DNA of 64,000 bases, from NCBI GenBank assembly GCA_021844425.1, contig JAKBTL010000005.1, forward strand, positions 1 to 64,000. The letters are read 5' to 3'. Positions 16,868-24,731 of this stretch are shown one piece after another (within the stretch, counting starts at the first letter, position 1; each line of letters starts with the position of its first letter). This DNA comes from Actinomycetes bacterium (lineage in GTDB: Bacteria > Actinomycetota > Acidimicrobiia > Acidimicrobiales > RAAP-2). A program made the translations under genes and the position numbers. A model generated the notes under the pieces. It worked only from the letters and a program-made list of their open reading frames with translations. It was not told the origin of the DNA and did no database searches.

Positions 16868-16883
16868 ACCTGACTAGTTAGGT
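16868..16883. promoter_or_regulatory. Palindrome between the divergent sulfur operons
   Basis: ACCTGACTAGTTAGGT is a 16-base palindrome with one mismatched pair. It is centred about 110 bases before cysH and about 85 bases before cysD and is followed by an AT-rich TATATA. Its place between two sulfur operons suggests a shared operator for a sulfur-responsive dimeric regulator; the regulator itself is not in the window. Confidence 0.5.
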
Positions 16884-16985
16884 CATATATAGTCGAGGGG
16901 AGCCGGCCCCGCCGGTACGCCTGGTGCCGGTGGACGTCTCGGCGCCCTCACGAAGTCGCCTACCCCTGTTCGGAAGGACCCTGGT

Positions 16986-17666
16986 GTGATCCACGACTCG
17001 CAAATTCCGCCTCCCGGCCTGCTCGATGAGCTCGCCGAGGCCGACGCTCGCTTCGATCGGGCCCCGGCGTCCACGGTGCTCGGGTGGGCCGTTGCACGCT
17101 TCGGGACCGACCTGGTGCTGGCGGCGTCGTTCCAGGACGTCGCGCTGATCGACCTGGCGGTGGCCGTCGATCCCGCCGTCGAGGTGCTGTTCTGCGACAC
17201 CGAGGCGCACTTCGACGAGACGCTCCGCTTCGTCGAGGAAGTCCGGGCTCGCTACGGGCTCAACTTGACGGTGACGCGCCCGGGTCCGGAGGCGGCCGGC
17301 GTCTCGTGCGGGTCGACCGGCTGCTGGGAGGTGCGCAAGGTCGTCCCCCTGCGCCGGGTCCTCGAGCACAAACGGGCGTGGCTCACCGTGCTCAAGCGCT
17401 GCGACGCCCCCACCCGGGCGAACGCCCCGGTCGTGTCGTGGGACACCACCTTCGGGCTGGTCAAGGTCAACCCGCTTGCCACCTGGAGCGACGACGACGT
17501 CGACGCGTACGTGCGCGACCACCACCTGCCGGTCCATCCCCTGCTACTCCAGGGGTACCTGTCGATCGGCTGCGCTCCGACGACGCGTCCGGTGGCCGGT
17601 GGCGAGGACCGACGTGCGGGTCGGTGGTCGTCCAGCGACAAGACCGAGTGCGGGCTGCACGCATGA
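16986..17666 (+). CDS. cysH: APS/PAPS reductase CysH with altered Fe-S cysteines
   Basis: A 226-residue thioredoxin-dependent APS/PAPS reductase that makes sulfite. It matches actinobacterial APS reductases throughout (APTRANAPVVSWDTTFGLVK) and keeps the catalytic ECGLH tail (221-225). APS reductases bind a [4Fe-4S] cluster with CC-x-x-RK and GC-x-PCTR. Here these read C113-W-E-V-R-K and G-C196-A-P-T-T-R, so two of four ligands are replaced by W114 and T199. The cluster cannot form in the usual way. It may be inactive or have shifted chemistry. Its stop overlaps the next start (ATGA). GTG start. Confidence 0.85.
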   Translation: MIHDSQIPPPGLLDELAEADARFDRAPASTVLGWAVARFGTDLVLAASFQDVALIDLAVAVDPAVEVLFCDTEAHFDETLRFVEEVRARYGLNLTVTRPGPEAAGVSCGSTGCWEVRKVVPLRRVLEHKRAWLTVLKRCDAPTRANAPVVSWDTTFGLVKVNPLATWSDDDVDAYVRDHHLPVHPLLLQGYLSIGCAPTTRPVAGGEDRRAGRWSSSDKTECGLHA

Positions 17667-19510
17667 CCCCGGCGCCGCGCAAGGCAGAGGACCCCTATGG
17701 CATCGCGACGCACGGTTCGTCTCGGGCGATCCCCTTCGTCCGGCCCTACCGTTGGGTGGGCCAGCTCAACGACGTGGAGCTCGCCAAGCTCGACCGCCAT
17801 CCCTATGAGGCCGTCCAAGCCGTGGTCGAGCGCTATGCCAAGGATGGCCCGGAGGCCATCGCCGCGGTGGCGGGGGAAGCCGAGCGCCTGAAGTGGGCGG
17901 GCCTCTATCCCCAGCGCCAGGGCGGGGATGCCTTCATGCTGCGGATCAAGGTCCCCGGCGGCGTGCTCAGCGCTGCCCAGGTGCGCGAGATCGGCATCGT
18001 CGCCGACGCCTACGCCGAAGGACCCGAGGACAGCCCGGTCTTCGGCAACCGCTACGCGGACCTCACGACCCGCCAGGACGTCCAGCTCCACTGGATCCGC
18101 ATCGGCGACGTGCCGCGCATCTGGCAGCGACTCGCCTCGGTGGGGCTCACGACCCTGCAGGCCTGCGGGGACTCCACCCGCAACGTCTGCTGCTGCCCGG
18201 TGTCGGGCATCGACGCCGAGGAGGTGGTCGACGCCCTCACGGTGGCCCGCCAGCTCTCGGCGTTCTTCACCGGCAACCGCGAGTACGCCAACCTGCCGCG
18301 CAAGTTCAAGATCGCCGTCACCGGCTGCCTGGAGGACTGCGCCCGGGTGGAGATCGACGACATCGGGCTGTGGCCGGCCCGAGATCCCGCCGGCACGGTC
18401 GGCTTCAACGTGCTGGTCGGTGGCGGGCTCTCCGACGGCGAGCGCCTGGCGTCGGACATCGACGTCTTCGTCGAGCCGGCCGGTGCCCTTGCGGTCTGCC
18501 AGGGGATCGCCCGGGTGTTCGCCGAGCTCGGCAACCGGGAGAACCGGGGCCTGGCCCGCATGCGCTACCTGGTCCAAGAGCTCGGCCCCGAAGGCTTCCG
18601 CAAGGAGCTGGCGGCCCGGCTGGACGGCGAGCTCGCACCGGCGGGAGAGGAGCTGACCCGCAGGTTCCGCGGCGACCACGTCGGCGTGCACGACCAGCGC
18701 CAGCCCGGCTTCGTCTACGTCGGCTGCTCGGTGCCGGTCGGCCGCATGCGAGGCGCCGAGCTCATCGAGCTGGCCCATCTCGCCGACACCTACGGCGACG
18801 GCACCATCAGGATCGGCACCGACCAGAACTTCCTCGTCCCCGGGGTGCGTGGCGATCGGGTCGACGACCTGTTGTCCGAGCCACTCCTCGAGACGTACTC
18901 CCCCTTCCCGGGGCCGGTCAGCCGCGGGGTCGTCGCGTGCACCGGCAGCGAGTTCTGCCGCTTCGCCGTCGTCGAGACCAAAGAGCGGGCCGTCAGATGG
19001 GCTCGCGCCCTCGACGCCCGGATCGACGCGCTCATCGACGACGCAGCAGTCCGTGACCGGGGCGACGAGGGCGCCTTGGGGCGCGGTGAAGCGGCGAGCG
19101 CGGACCGCGGCGTCTTGCGCGTCCACTTCTCGGGATGCTCGGCGTCGTGCGCCCAGCCCCAGATCGCCGACGTCGGCCTGCGCGGCGACGTCGCCCACGT
19201 GGACGACCAGCTCGTCGAAGCCGCCGACATCGGTCTGGGTGGCTCGCTCGGCCCGGAGGCAGGCTTCATCCGCTGGGTGGCTGGCGCCGTCCCGCTCGAG
19301 CAGGTGCCCGACGCGCTGGTGGACGTCTACGCCCGCTACCTGGCCGAGCGCCGCGGGGACGAGCCGTTCCACCGCTGGGCGCGCCGGCGTTCGCCCGACG
19401 AGCTGCGCGCCGCGCTCACTGGCCAGCCCACCTGCGCCCGTGTCGCCGACGGCACCGGTCACGATCACCTCGAGGCGCACCACCAAGAGACGCAGGGAGC
19501 ACGCCGATGA
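17663..19510 (+). CDS. Siroheme sulfite (or nitrite) reductase
   Basis: A 615-residue single-chain reductase with the duplicated ferrite-reductase architecture. The C-terminal half holds the [4Fe-4S]-siroheme ligands C426-x5-C432 (ACTGSEFCRFAVVETK) and C492-x3-C496 (SGCSASCAQPQIADVG), all intact. The N-terminal half has the substrate-side ferredoxin-like domain (NRYADLTTRQDVQLHWI). It performs six-electron reduction of sulfite to sulfide, or nitrite to ammonia. The sulfur operon and siroheme gene favour sulfite. No NADPH flavoprotein (CysJ) or plain ferredoxin gene is near; the next gene is an F420-type electron donor with a 4-base overlap. ATG 17,663 was chosen because it fits the overlap with cysH and the family N-terminus. 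Confidence 0.9.
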   Translation: MTPAPRKAEDPYGIATHGSSRAIPFVRPYRWVGQLNDVELAKLDRHPYEAVQAVVERYAKDGPEAIAAVAGEAERLKWAGLYPQRQGGDAFMLRIKVPGGVLSAAQVREIGIVADAYAEGPEDSPVFGNRYADLTTRQDVQLHWIRIGDVPRIWQRLASVGLTTLQACGDSTRNVCCCPVSGIDAEEVVDALTVARQLSAFFTGNREYANLPRKFKIAVTGCLEDCARVEIDDIGLWPARDPAGTVGFNVLVGGGLSDGERLASDIDVFVEPAGALAVCQGIARVFAELGNRENRGLARMRYLVQELGPEGFRKELAARLDGELAPAGEELTRRFRGDHVGVHDQRQPGFVYVGCSVPVGRMRGAELIELAHLADTYGDGTIRIGTDQNFLVPGVRGDRVDDLLSEPLLETYSPFPGPVSRGVVACTGSEFCRFAVVETKERAVRWARALDARIDALIDDAAVRDRGDEGALGRGEAASADRGVLRVHFSGCSASCAQPQIADVGLRGDVAHVDDQLVEAADIGLGGSLGPEAGFIRWVAGAVPLEQVPDALVDVYARYLAERRGDEPFHRWARRRSPDELRAALTGQPTCARVADGTGHDHLEAHHQETQGARR

Positions 19511-20778
19511 AGCGGTACCGGCTACGCGAGCAGATGAACGGCATCCCCGAGCCCCCCGGCAAAGTCTGGTTCTGGGAGCTCGCCGCAGGGGTCATCGACG
19601 CCGGGCGCTGCATCCAGTGCGGCACTTGTGTCGCTGCCTGCCCGTCGAACTCCATCGGCATCCACAAGGGAACCGGCCTGCCCGAGCTGGTCAAGATGTG
19701 CACCGGGTGCTCGCTGTGCTGGGACTTCTGCCCGCGGGGCGGCCTGCGCTACGAGGCGCTGTGGCCAGCCTCGACGCTGCAGGATCACGCGGGCGACCCG
19801 GCGGAGACAGCGTCCCGCTCCGATCCCGCCGACACCTCCTGGAAGATCACCGGCGGCCCACCCGGCGACGGGCTCGGATCGGTGCTCGAGCGCTACGCGG
19901 TCAGAGCTTCGTCCAAGCCCGACGGGGTTCAAGATGGCGGCGCGGTGACGGCGCTGCTCTGCGCGCTGCTCGACGCGGGGGCGATCGACGGCGCCCTCGT
20001 GTCCAAGCCGAGCGAGGACGCACGGGAGCCCTGGAAAGGTGTGGCCACCGTGGCCACCACGCCTGCCGAGGTGGTGGCAGCGGCCGGCAGCTTCTACAAC
20101 CAGACGATGGCCCTCGCCGAGCTGGACCTCTCCCGCTACCCCTCGCTGCCGTCTCGGCCGCGCCTTGCCGTGGTGGGCACGCCGTGTGAGGTCCAAGGGC
20201 TCCGCGCCATGCAGGCCCGTCGCTGGTCGACCGGTGCTCACCGTATCGACGCGGTCGTGCTGACCGTGGCGCTCATGTGCACCAAGAGCTTCGACTACGA
20301 GTCGCTGATCCTCCAAGAGCTGCGCGACCGGCGCAGGATCGACCTGGCTCGGGTCGCCAAGATCGACGTCGTCCGGGGCCGCCTCGTCGTCGAGTACCGC
20401 GACGGCGAGGTCGCGCTCGATGAGCCGGTGAAGGATCTCCATGAGGCCGCGCTCAAAGGCTGCGACGAGTGTGCCGACTTCCTCGGACGCAGCGCCGACC
20501 TCTCGGTGGGCAGCGTCGGGTCGATCGACGGGTGGTCCAGCATGCTCGTGCGCACCGAACGTGGCCGGCAGGCATTCGAGAAGGCCCACCACAGGCTCGA
20601 CGTGCGCGACCTCGACGACCCCGACGCGCTGGCCCGCCTCGACCGGCTCGACAAACGCATTGCACTTGGATCCCTCGAGCGCACGTTCGATCCTGAGGCG
20701 CCGCTGTTCATCGACTACGACGAGCACCTGCGCAGCTACGAGCGGACCACGCGCCAGCCCGTGGTCGTCCGCCGATGA
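19507..20778 (+). CDS. FrhB/FpoF-type F420 oxidoreductase with two [4Fe-4S] clusters
   Basis: A 423-residue protein. Residues 35-45 (C35, C38, C41, C45) and 65-75 (C65, C68, C71, C75) form two ferredoxin CxxCxxCxxxCP motifs. Then come the FrhB N- and C-terminal domains: DGGAVTALLCALLDAGAIDG, VVGTPCEVQGLRAMQ and GCDECADFLGRSADLSVGSV. FrhB-type proteins bind FAD and oxidise F420H2, passing electrons to Fe-S clusters. In methanogen Fsr such a module is fused to a siroheme sulfite reductase; here it is the separate gene directly after one, with an ATGA overlap. The likely role is F420H2-to-reductase electron transfer. Confidence 0.9.
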   Translation: MKRYRLREQMNGIPEPPGKVWFWELAAGVIDAGRCIQCGTCVAACPSNSIGIHKGTGLPELVKMCTGCSLCWDFCPRGGLRYEALWPASTLQDHAGDPAETASRSDPADTSWKITGGPPGDGLGSVLERYAVRASSKPDGVQDGGAVTALLCALLDAGAIDGALVSKPSEDAREPWKGVATVATTPAEVVAAAGSFYNQTMALAELDLSRYPSLPSRPRLAVVGTPCEVQGLRAMQARRWSTGAHRIDAVVLTVALMCTKSFDYESLILQELRDRRRIDLARVAKIDVVRGRLVVEYRDGEVALDEPVKDLHEAALKGCDECADFLGRSADLSVGSVGSIDGWSSMLVRTERGRQAFEKAHHRLDVRDLDDPDALARLDRLDKRIALGSLERTFDPEAPLFIDYDEHLRSYERTTRQPVVVRR

Positions 20779-21176
20779 GCACCAACGGGGGCGAGGCTGC
20801 GCCAGGCTCCGCGCCCGCTCACCTGCACCTGCCCGACGAGCCGGCCGGACGGCGCGAGCACTGGCGGGCGGCCGTCCTCGACGGAAAGGACCTCTCCGAC
20901 GTCGTCGGCGGCGGCGGCGACGACGGCGTCGCTGGTTGGCTCTGGGCACGCTGGTCGACCCTTGCCGTCCACGGGATGGGAGAAGAGGCCTTCTCCGCCG
21001 TGGTGGTCGACTACCGGCGAGAGCTCTGGCTCTGGCTCACCGGCGACAGATTGTGGGAGCAGTGCTGCAGCGGCCTGATCGGCCGCATCGGGCGACGTGT
21101 GGATGCCGAGAACTCGATCGAGCCGCTGACCTTGACTTCTACGACTTACACCTCGCGGCGCAGTGGGAGTCGGTGA
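20775..21176 (+). CDS. Uncharacterised protein at the end of the sulfite reductase operon
   Basis: Up to 133 residues, soluble. It starts with an ATGA overlap onto the FrhB-type gene, showing translational coupling. The best-behaved part is GVAGWLWARWSTLAVHGMGE, EAFSAVVVDYRRELWLWLTG, then DRLWEQCCSGLIGRIGRRV, rich in tryptophan with a CC pair at about 96-97. The last 25 residues (TLTSTTYTSRRSGSR) look like out-of-frame sequence, so the natural C-terminus may be damaged. No family recognised. It could be an assembly factor or an extra subunit of the reductase. Confidence 0.65.
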   Translation: MSTNGGEAAPGSAPAHLHLPDEPAGRREHWRAAVLDGKDLSDVVGGGGDDGVAGWLWARWSTLAVHGMGEEAFSAVVVDYRRELWLWLTGDRLWEQCCSGLIGRIGRRVDAENSIEPLTLTSTTYTSRRSGSR

Positions 21177-21267
21177 GCCCCACCGGCGGAACCACCGCAG
21201 GCTCGTCAGGTCGCCTGGCGAGCACCTTGGCGTACCTCGAAGCACATCGCCCCTCGAAGAGCCAACC

Positions 21268-21792
21268 CTAGGAGCAACGACGGAGAGCATGAGCACGGTC
21301 GGCATCCGAGCCCCGAAGCAGAACGCCTCGCAGGTGGTGGCGTGGTGCTCCTCGTCGAAGACGACGAGGATCCTCGCAGCACGAGGCACGAGGCACGAGG
21401 CACGAGGCACGAGGCACGAGGCACGAGGCACGAGGCACGAGGCACGAGGCACGAGGCACGAGGCGCTCGTGGTCGGCGTTGGCGGTGCCACTTCCCGGCG
21501 GCGTCCAAGCGATGCTCTGCGCGAGGAAGCGTCGCGCCCCGGCCGCGGCGGTACCGGCGAGCAGGTTGCGCGTCCCTTCGGCGTGGATCCGGTTGTCGCG
21601 CGGCGCGTAGTCGGGGATCTGGTCGAGGTGGTCGGGGAGATCGGTGAGCTGGTGCATGACGAGGTCCGGGGCGAACGCGACGACGGCCTCGACGAGCGCG
21701 GCGGCATCGAACACGTCGCAGACGACGGGCATTGCCCCGATGGCTGCGATCGCGGGGCTACTGCCCGCCGCTTCCGGGCCGAGCGACCGCAT
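21268..21792 (-). pseudogene. NAD-dependent epimerase fragment with repeat expansion
   Basis: The middle of an extended-SDR epimerase: AMPVVCDVFDAAALVEAVVA, DLVMHQLTDLPDHLDQIPDY, then GARRFLAQSIAWT. The Rossmann GxxGxxG N-terminus is missing (the first codon lies about 45 residues into the fold), and after residue 107 the frame enters the 7-base repeat array and then unrelated codons. The catalytic YxxxK region is gone. The downstream stretch (21,268-21,375) is anonymous. Confidence 0.6.
21379..21462. repeat. Perfect 7-base tandem repeat, 12 copies
   Basis: GCACGAG is repeated 12 times without a mismatch (84 bases). On the minus strand it reads as repeated LVPRASC in all frames in turn, because 7 is not a multiple of 3. 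A gain or loss of one unit would shift frame. It sits inside the epimerase remnant. Such perfect arrays are usually young and length-variable. Confidence 0.95.
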
Positions 21793-21938
21793 GATCGACT
21801 CACGGACGTGGAAGGAGGGCCCAATATCCTGGGTAGGCGGCGGGGAACTTGTCGGCGGCGGGCCCCGGCCAAATGCGCAGGTAGGGATCCGACCGGGAGC
21901 GAGGCCCCGGCCGGCAGTCGGGTCGATCGGAGGGAAGC

Positions 21939-22508
21939 ATGCCGGAAAGCTCCACCCCGGGTTCGCTGGGCGGGGACCCGCCAGCCGGCTGGAACCGGCC
22001 CGAACCCGCCAGTCGAGGCGAGGCAGTGTTCGAGCACCTCCTGACGCGCTCCCGTTTCTTGGTGTTGATCCCGGTCGTGGTGCTGGTAGTGGCCGCGCTC
22101 GGTGCCTTCGTCTACGGCGCGGCGGTGTTCGTCGACGGCGCGCGGCGGGTCGTCGACCACCCGTTTCCCGTGGGCCAGAAGATCGGGGTCTTTCTGGTGG
22201 ACGTCGATCTCTTCCTCATTGGCGCCACGCTGCTGATCGCCGCCATCGGCTTCTACGAGCTCTTCATCAGCCGGGTGGAAAGGGGCGGCGGCACCTGGGA
22301 GCTCCCGTCGTGGCTCGAGATGCGTGACCTCAATGACCTGAAGGTGCGGATCGTTGGCATGCTCGTGCTCGTCGCCGCGGTCACCTTCGTCCAAGCCGTC
22401 ATCGACTTCCGCGATGCCCGTAGCGTGCTCGAGTCGGGTGCCGGCATCGCCGTGTTCATCGTGGCCCTCACCGTCTACATCCGCTTCGGCGGCCATAGCA
22501 ACCGCTGA
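21939..22508 (+). CDS. UPF0114 / YqhA-family membrane protein
   Basis: A 189-residue protein with a disordered 30-residue N-terminus, then four transmembrane helices: FLVLIPVVVLVVAALGAFVY, DVDLFLIGATLLIAAIGFYE, IVGMLVLVAAVTFVQAVIDF and GAGIAVFIVALTVYIRF. The loop YELFISRVE followed by LPSWLEMRDLNDLK is the family signature. GGAGGG precedes the ATG by 5 bases. It stands alone between damaged genes, so its conservation suggests real use. Molecular function unknown. Confidence 0.85.
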   Translation: MPESSTPGSLGGDPPAGWNRPEPASRGEAVFEHLLTRSRFLVLIPVVVLVVAALGAFVYGAAVFVDGARRVVDHPFPVGQKIGVFLVDVDLFLIGATLLIAAIGFYELFISRVERGGGTWELPSWLEMRDLNDLKVRIVGMLVLVAAVTFVQAVIDFRDARSVLESGAGIAVFIVALTVYIRFGGHSNR

Positions 22509-23304
22509 TGAGCCTGTTGCACGGTTGCGGTCGGAGCTCTCCGGCGGGTGATCGCTCTCAGGTGGGTGGACGAAGCACGCAGACAGCCCAGGGGCGGTCG
22601 GTGATCCATCGGCCGCCGGACGCGGCGGCGGCACCTCCCGTTCAGGCGGCGACTCGAGCCGCCGACCCGAGCCACCATCCAGTCGTATGGGGCCACGGCC
22701 GCGCTGCCGAGCGCTCGGCGGTAGAGCTTCAAGAGGTTGTTGGTGCCGCAGATGAGCTTCCCGGGCGATCCAGTCGGAACATCACGCTGCACTGAGCACC
22801 CGCTGGGCGCAGAGCATCTCGTGCCGCGCGGGGTATCCAGCCACATCGGGTCTCCCGCCGACCGCGACGTCTCCGGTGGTCGTCGCGCGCACCGCTCCAC
22901 GGTGGACGGGACACCGGGGCCGTCGGCGTGCCTGCCCGTGGTGCCGCCTGGACCGGCTGGAGATCGTCAGGGGTTGTCGGGCGTCGGTGCTCCTACGTGA
23001 CGGTGGCGCGCCGGAGGAGGACGTCCGCGCCGCGTGGGGCGTGGTCGCCGATGCCGGGGTGGTGACCGAGGCAGGCGCCGGTCATGACGCCGTCGTAGAG
23101 AGCGACGGTCATGTCCAGCAGCCCGAGGTCCCGGGAGGTCCTGTCGACCAGGTGGGGGAAAGTGCCAGAGGCGCGCCGGCGGTGGCGGGTCGACCTGGTC
23201 GACAACCTGCCCCGGTTCGGGGAGCTCGGCGGCGGCGCTGACCGACGGGCAGCCCAGCCAGTGCAGTGCGGTCTCACAGGCCGTGCAGCCCGCAGGAGGA
23301 ATCG
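22509..23304. other. Eroded stretch with gene scraps
   Basis: No intact gene. On the minus strand at about 22,702-22,760, LICGTNNLLKLYRRALGS looks like a transposase C-terminus. On the minus strand at 22,993-23,150, LVDRTSRDLGLLDMTVALYD, GVMTGACLGHHPGIGDHAP and then RGADVLLRRATVT up to a stop codon looks like a genuine protein end of unknown family. The rest shows no coding signal. Confidence 0.4.
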
Positions 23305-23570
23305 ATGCCGACAACGACCGGTTCGGCCGCATCGCCGGTGCTGCCCCTCGAGGTGCACCGGGCACTAGACGAGCTCGCCGGCCTCGGCGTCGAGGAGGTG
23401 GCGGTGAGCGGCGACTCGGCGAGCCCGGGGTGTTCTTGGTGCGTGCAGATGGCACGATCTACACCGTGGCGCTCAACTGCATGCCCGCGGCGCGTTCGCG
23501 CATCGAGGACCTGGCCGGAGCGATCCGGTTCTTCGTCGGGCGGGACTTCCCGGCGCGAGGGGAGGCGTGA
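23305..23570 (+). pseudogene. Peroxiredoxin-like protein with internal deletion
   Basis: One frame holds LPLEVHRALDELAGLGVEEV then AVSGDS, the helix-strand after the peroxidatic site in AhpC/TSA-type proteins. A second frame continues GVFLVRADGTIYTVALNCMP, IEDLAGAIRFFVGRDFPARG. The peroxidatic cysteine region and about 60 central residues are missing, and a frameshift lies at about 23,425. The stop overlaps the next gene, so it was once translationally coupled to the DsbA-type gene. Confidence 0.55.
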
Positions 23571-24289
23571 TGGTCGACCTCGACTTCTACTTCGACCCGG
23601 TGTGCCCGTTCGCCTGGATGACGAGCAAGTGGGTGCGCCTCGTCGCCGACCAGCGGGACTACCAGGTGGAGTGGCGGTTCATCTCGCTACGGTTCGTGAA
23701 CGCGGGCGTGGACTACGCCGCCCACTTCCCTCCCGGCTACGAGCGGGGGCACACCGCCGGCCTCGAGCTGCTGCGCGTCGCCGCCGCGGTGCGCGCCGCA
23801 CACGGCCCTGACGCCGTCGGTTCCCTCTACGCCGCCTATGGGGCGGAGCTCTTCGACTCGGCCCCGGGGCGCGAGGCGGACCTGCAGCGCGACCCGGTCG
23901 GCTTCGCGTCGGAGGTCCTTTCCGGTCTCGGCCTGGCCGTCGAGCTGGCCGAGGCGGTGTCGGACACCTCATTCGACGCCGAGATCCGCGCCGAGACCGA
24001 CCGGGCCCTGTCGCTCACGGGTCGGGACGTGGGCACCCCGATCCTGCACTTCGACCCACCGGAGGGGGCCGCCCTGTTCGGCCCGGTGATCAGCCGGCTG
24101 CCTTCCCCCTCCGACGCGCTCGGTCTCTGGGAGCACGTGACGGCCCTGGCGCGCTTCGGCGGGTTCGCCGAGCTGAAGCGCTCTGTGCGCGAGACCCCCC
24201 AGCTGCGGGCGTTCGGGCTCGAAGACGGCGAGGTCGGCGCCGAGGAGGACTGGCAGCAAGGGCATCGCCATGACCGCGTCGGCTCCTGA
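23567..24289 (+). CDS. DsbA-family protein, Rv2466c (mycothiol nitroreductase)-like
   Basis: A 240-residue thioredoxin-fold oxidoreductase. The N-terminus VDLDFYFDPVCPFAWMTSKW matches the Rv2466c/2-hydroxychromene isomerase-like group. The active site is C-P-F-A, so the second cysteine is absent and a monothiol mechanism with a low-molecular thiol such as mycothiol is likely. The helical insertion (LLRVAAAVRAAHGPDAVGSL) and the cis-Pro loop VGTPILHFDP (about 147-156) are visible. No signal peptide: cytoplasmic. GTG 23,567 and ATG 23,570 are both possible starts. The last 15 residues overlap the following HAD pseudogene. Confidence 0.85.
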   Translation: MMVDLDFYFDPVCPFAWMTSKWVRLVADQRDYQVEWRFISLRFVNAGVDYAAHFPPGYERGHTAGLELLRVAAAVRAAHGPDAVGSLYAAYGAELFDSAPGREADLQRDPVGFASEVLSGLGLAVELAEAVSDTSFDAEIRAETDRALSLTGRDVGTPILHFDPPEGAALFGPVISRLPSPSDALGLWEHVTALARFGGFAELKRSVRETPQLRAFGLEDGEVGAEEDWQQGHRHDRVGS

Positions 24290-24722
24290 GCAGCTTCCTC
24301 ACGCGGCGGCCTTCGACGTCACCGAGACGCTGTTCGACCTCTCGGCTCTGCCGGGGACCACGCCACCTTCCGGGCACCGGCGACCGAAGCGCTGGCCGAG
24401 GTCGCCGGGGCAACAGGCTGTCCGGTTCCGCGGGGCTGACCTTGCTGGTCGCCCGGGTGCTGTCGGTCGACGCCGCCGGCCGCTGGAAACCCCGACCGGA
24501 GCCCTGCGGCTACGCAGCTTCCGAGCTCGACGCCGATCCGGAGCGGCTCGCCGTGGTCGCGGTCCATCCCTGGGACCTCCACGAGCGGCCGCCTCTGGCT
24601 TGGTCACCGGCTGGGCCGACCGCACCGGGCGGGCCTACCCGAGCGTCTTCAACCGCCCGCATGTCGAGGCGCCGGCCCTCGACGGCGTCGTCGAGCGGCT
24701 GCTCGGCCTTCCGGCACGCTGA
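24270..24722 (+). pseudogene. Haloacid dehalogenase type II, frameshifted
   Basis: Begins AAFDVTETLFDLSALPG, the HAD motif I (with the nucleophile D and T in DVTET). The centre is in another frame (WKPRPEPCGYAASELDADPE then VVAVHPWDLH, containing motif III/IV-like residues). The first frame resumes for the end (GLVTGWADRTGRAYPSVFNR). At least two compensating frameshifts plus a deletion in the cap. Not functional as written. Confidence 0.6.
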
Positions 24723-24731
24723 GCCCGCCCC

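Noticed and set aside
17252-19486. 744-codon open frame on the minus strand opposite the sulfite reductase
   Set aside because: It is a shadow: the plus frame carries intact cluster motifs and family sequence, and the minus translation is Asp/Val/Gly-rich with no domain.
21379-21462. CRISPR array
   Set aside because: Repeats are 7 bases with no spacers, and no cas genes are present.
20736-22634. 632-codon minus-strand frame through the repeat array
   Set aside because: It crosses the FrhB end, the repeat, and the UPF0114 gene in the wrong frame; composition is that of antisense GC-rich DNA.
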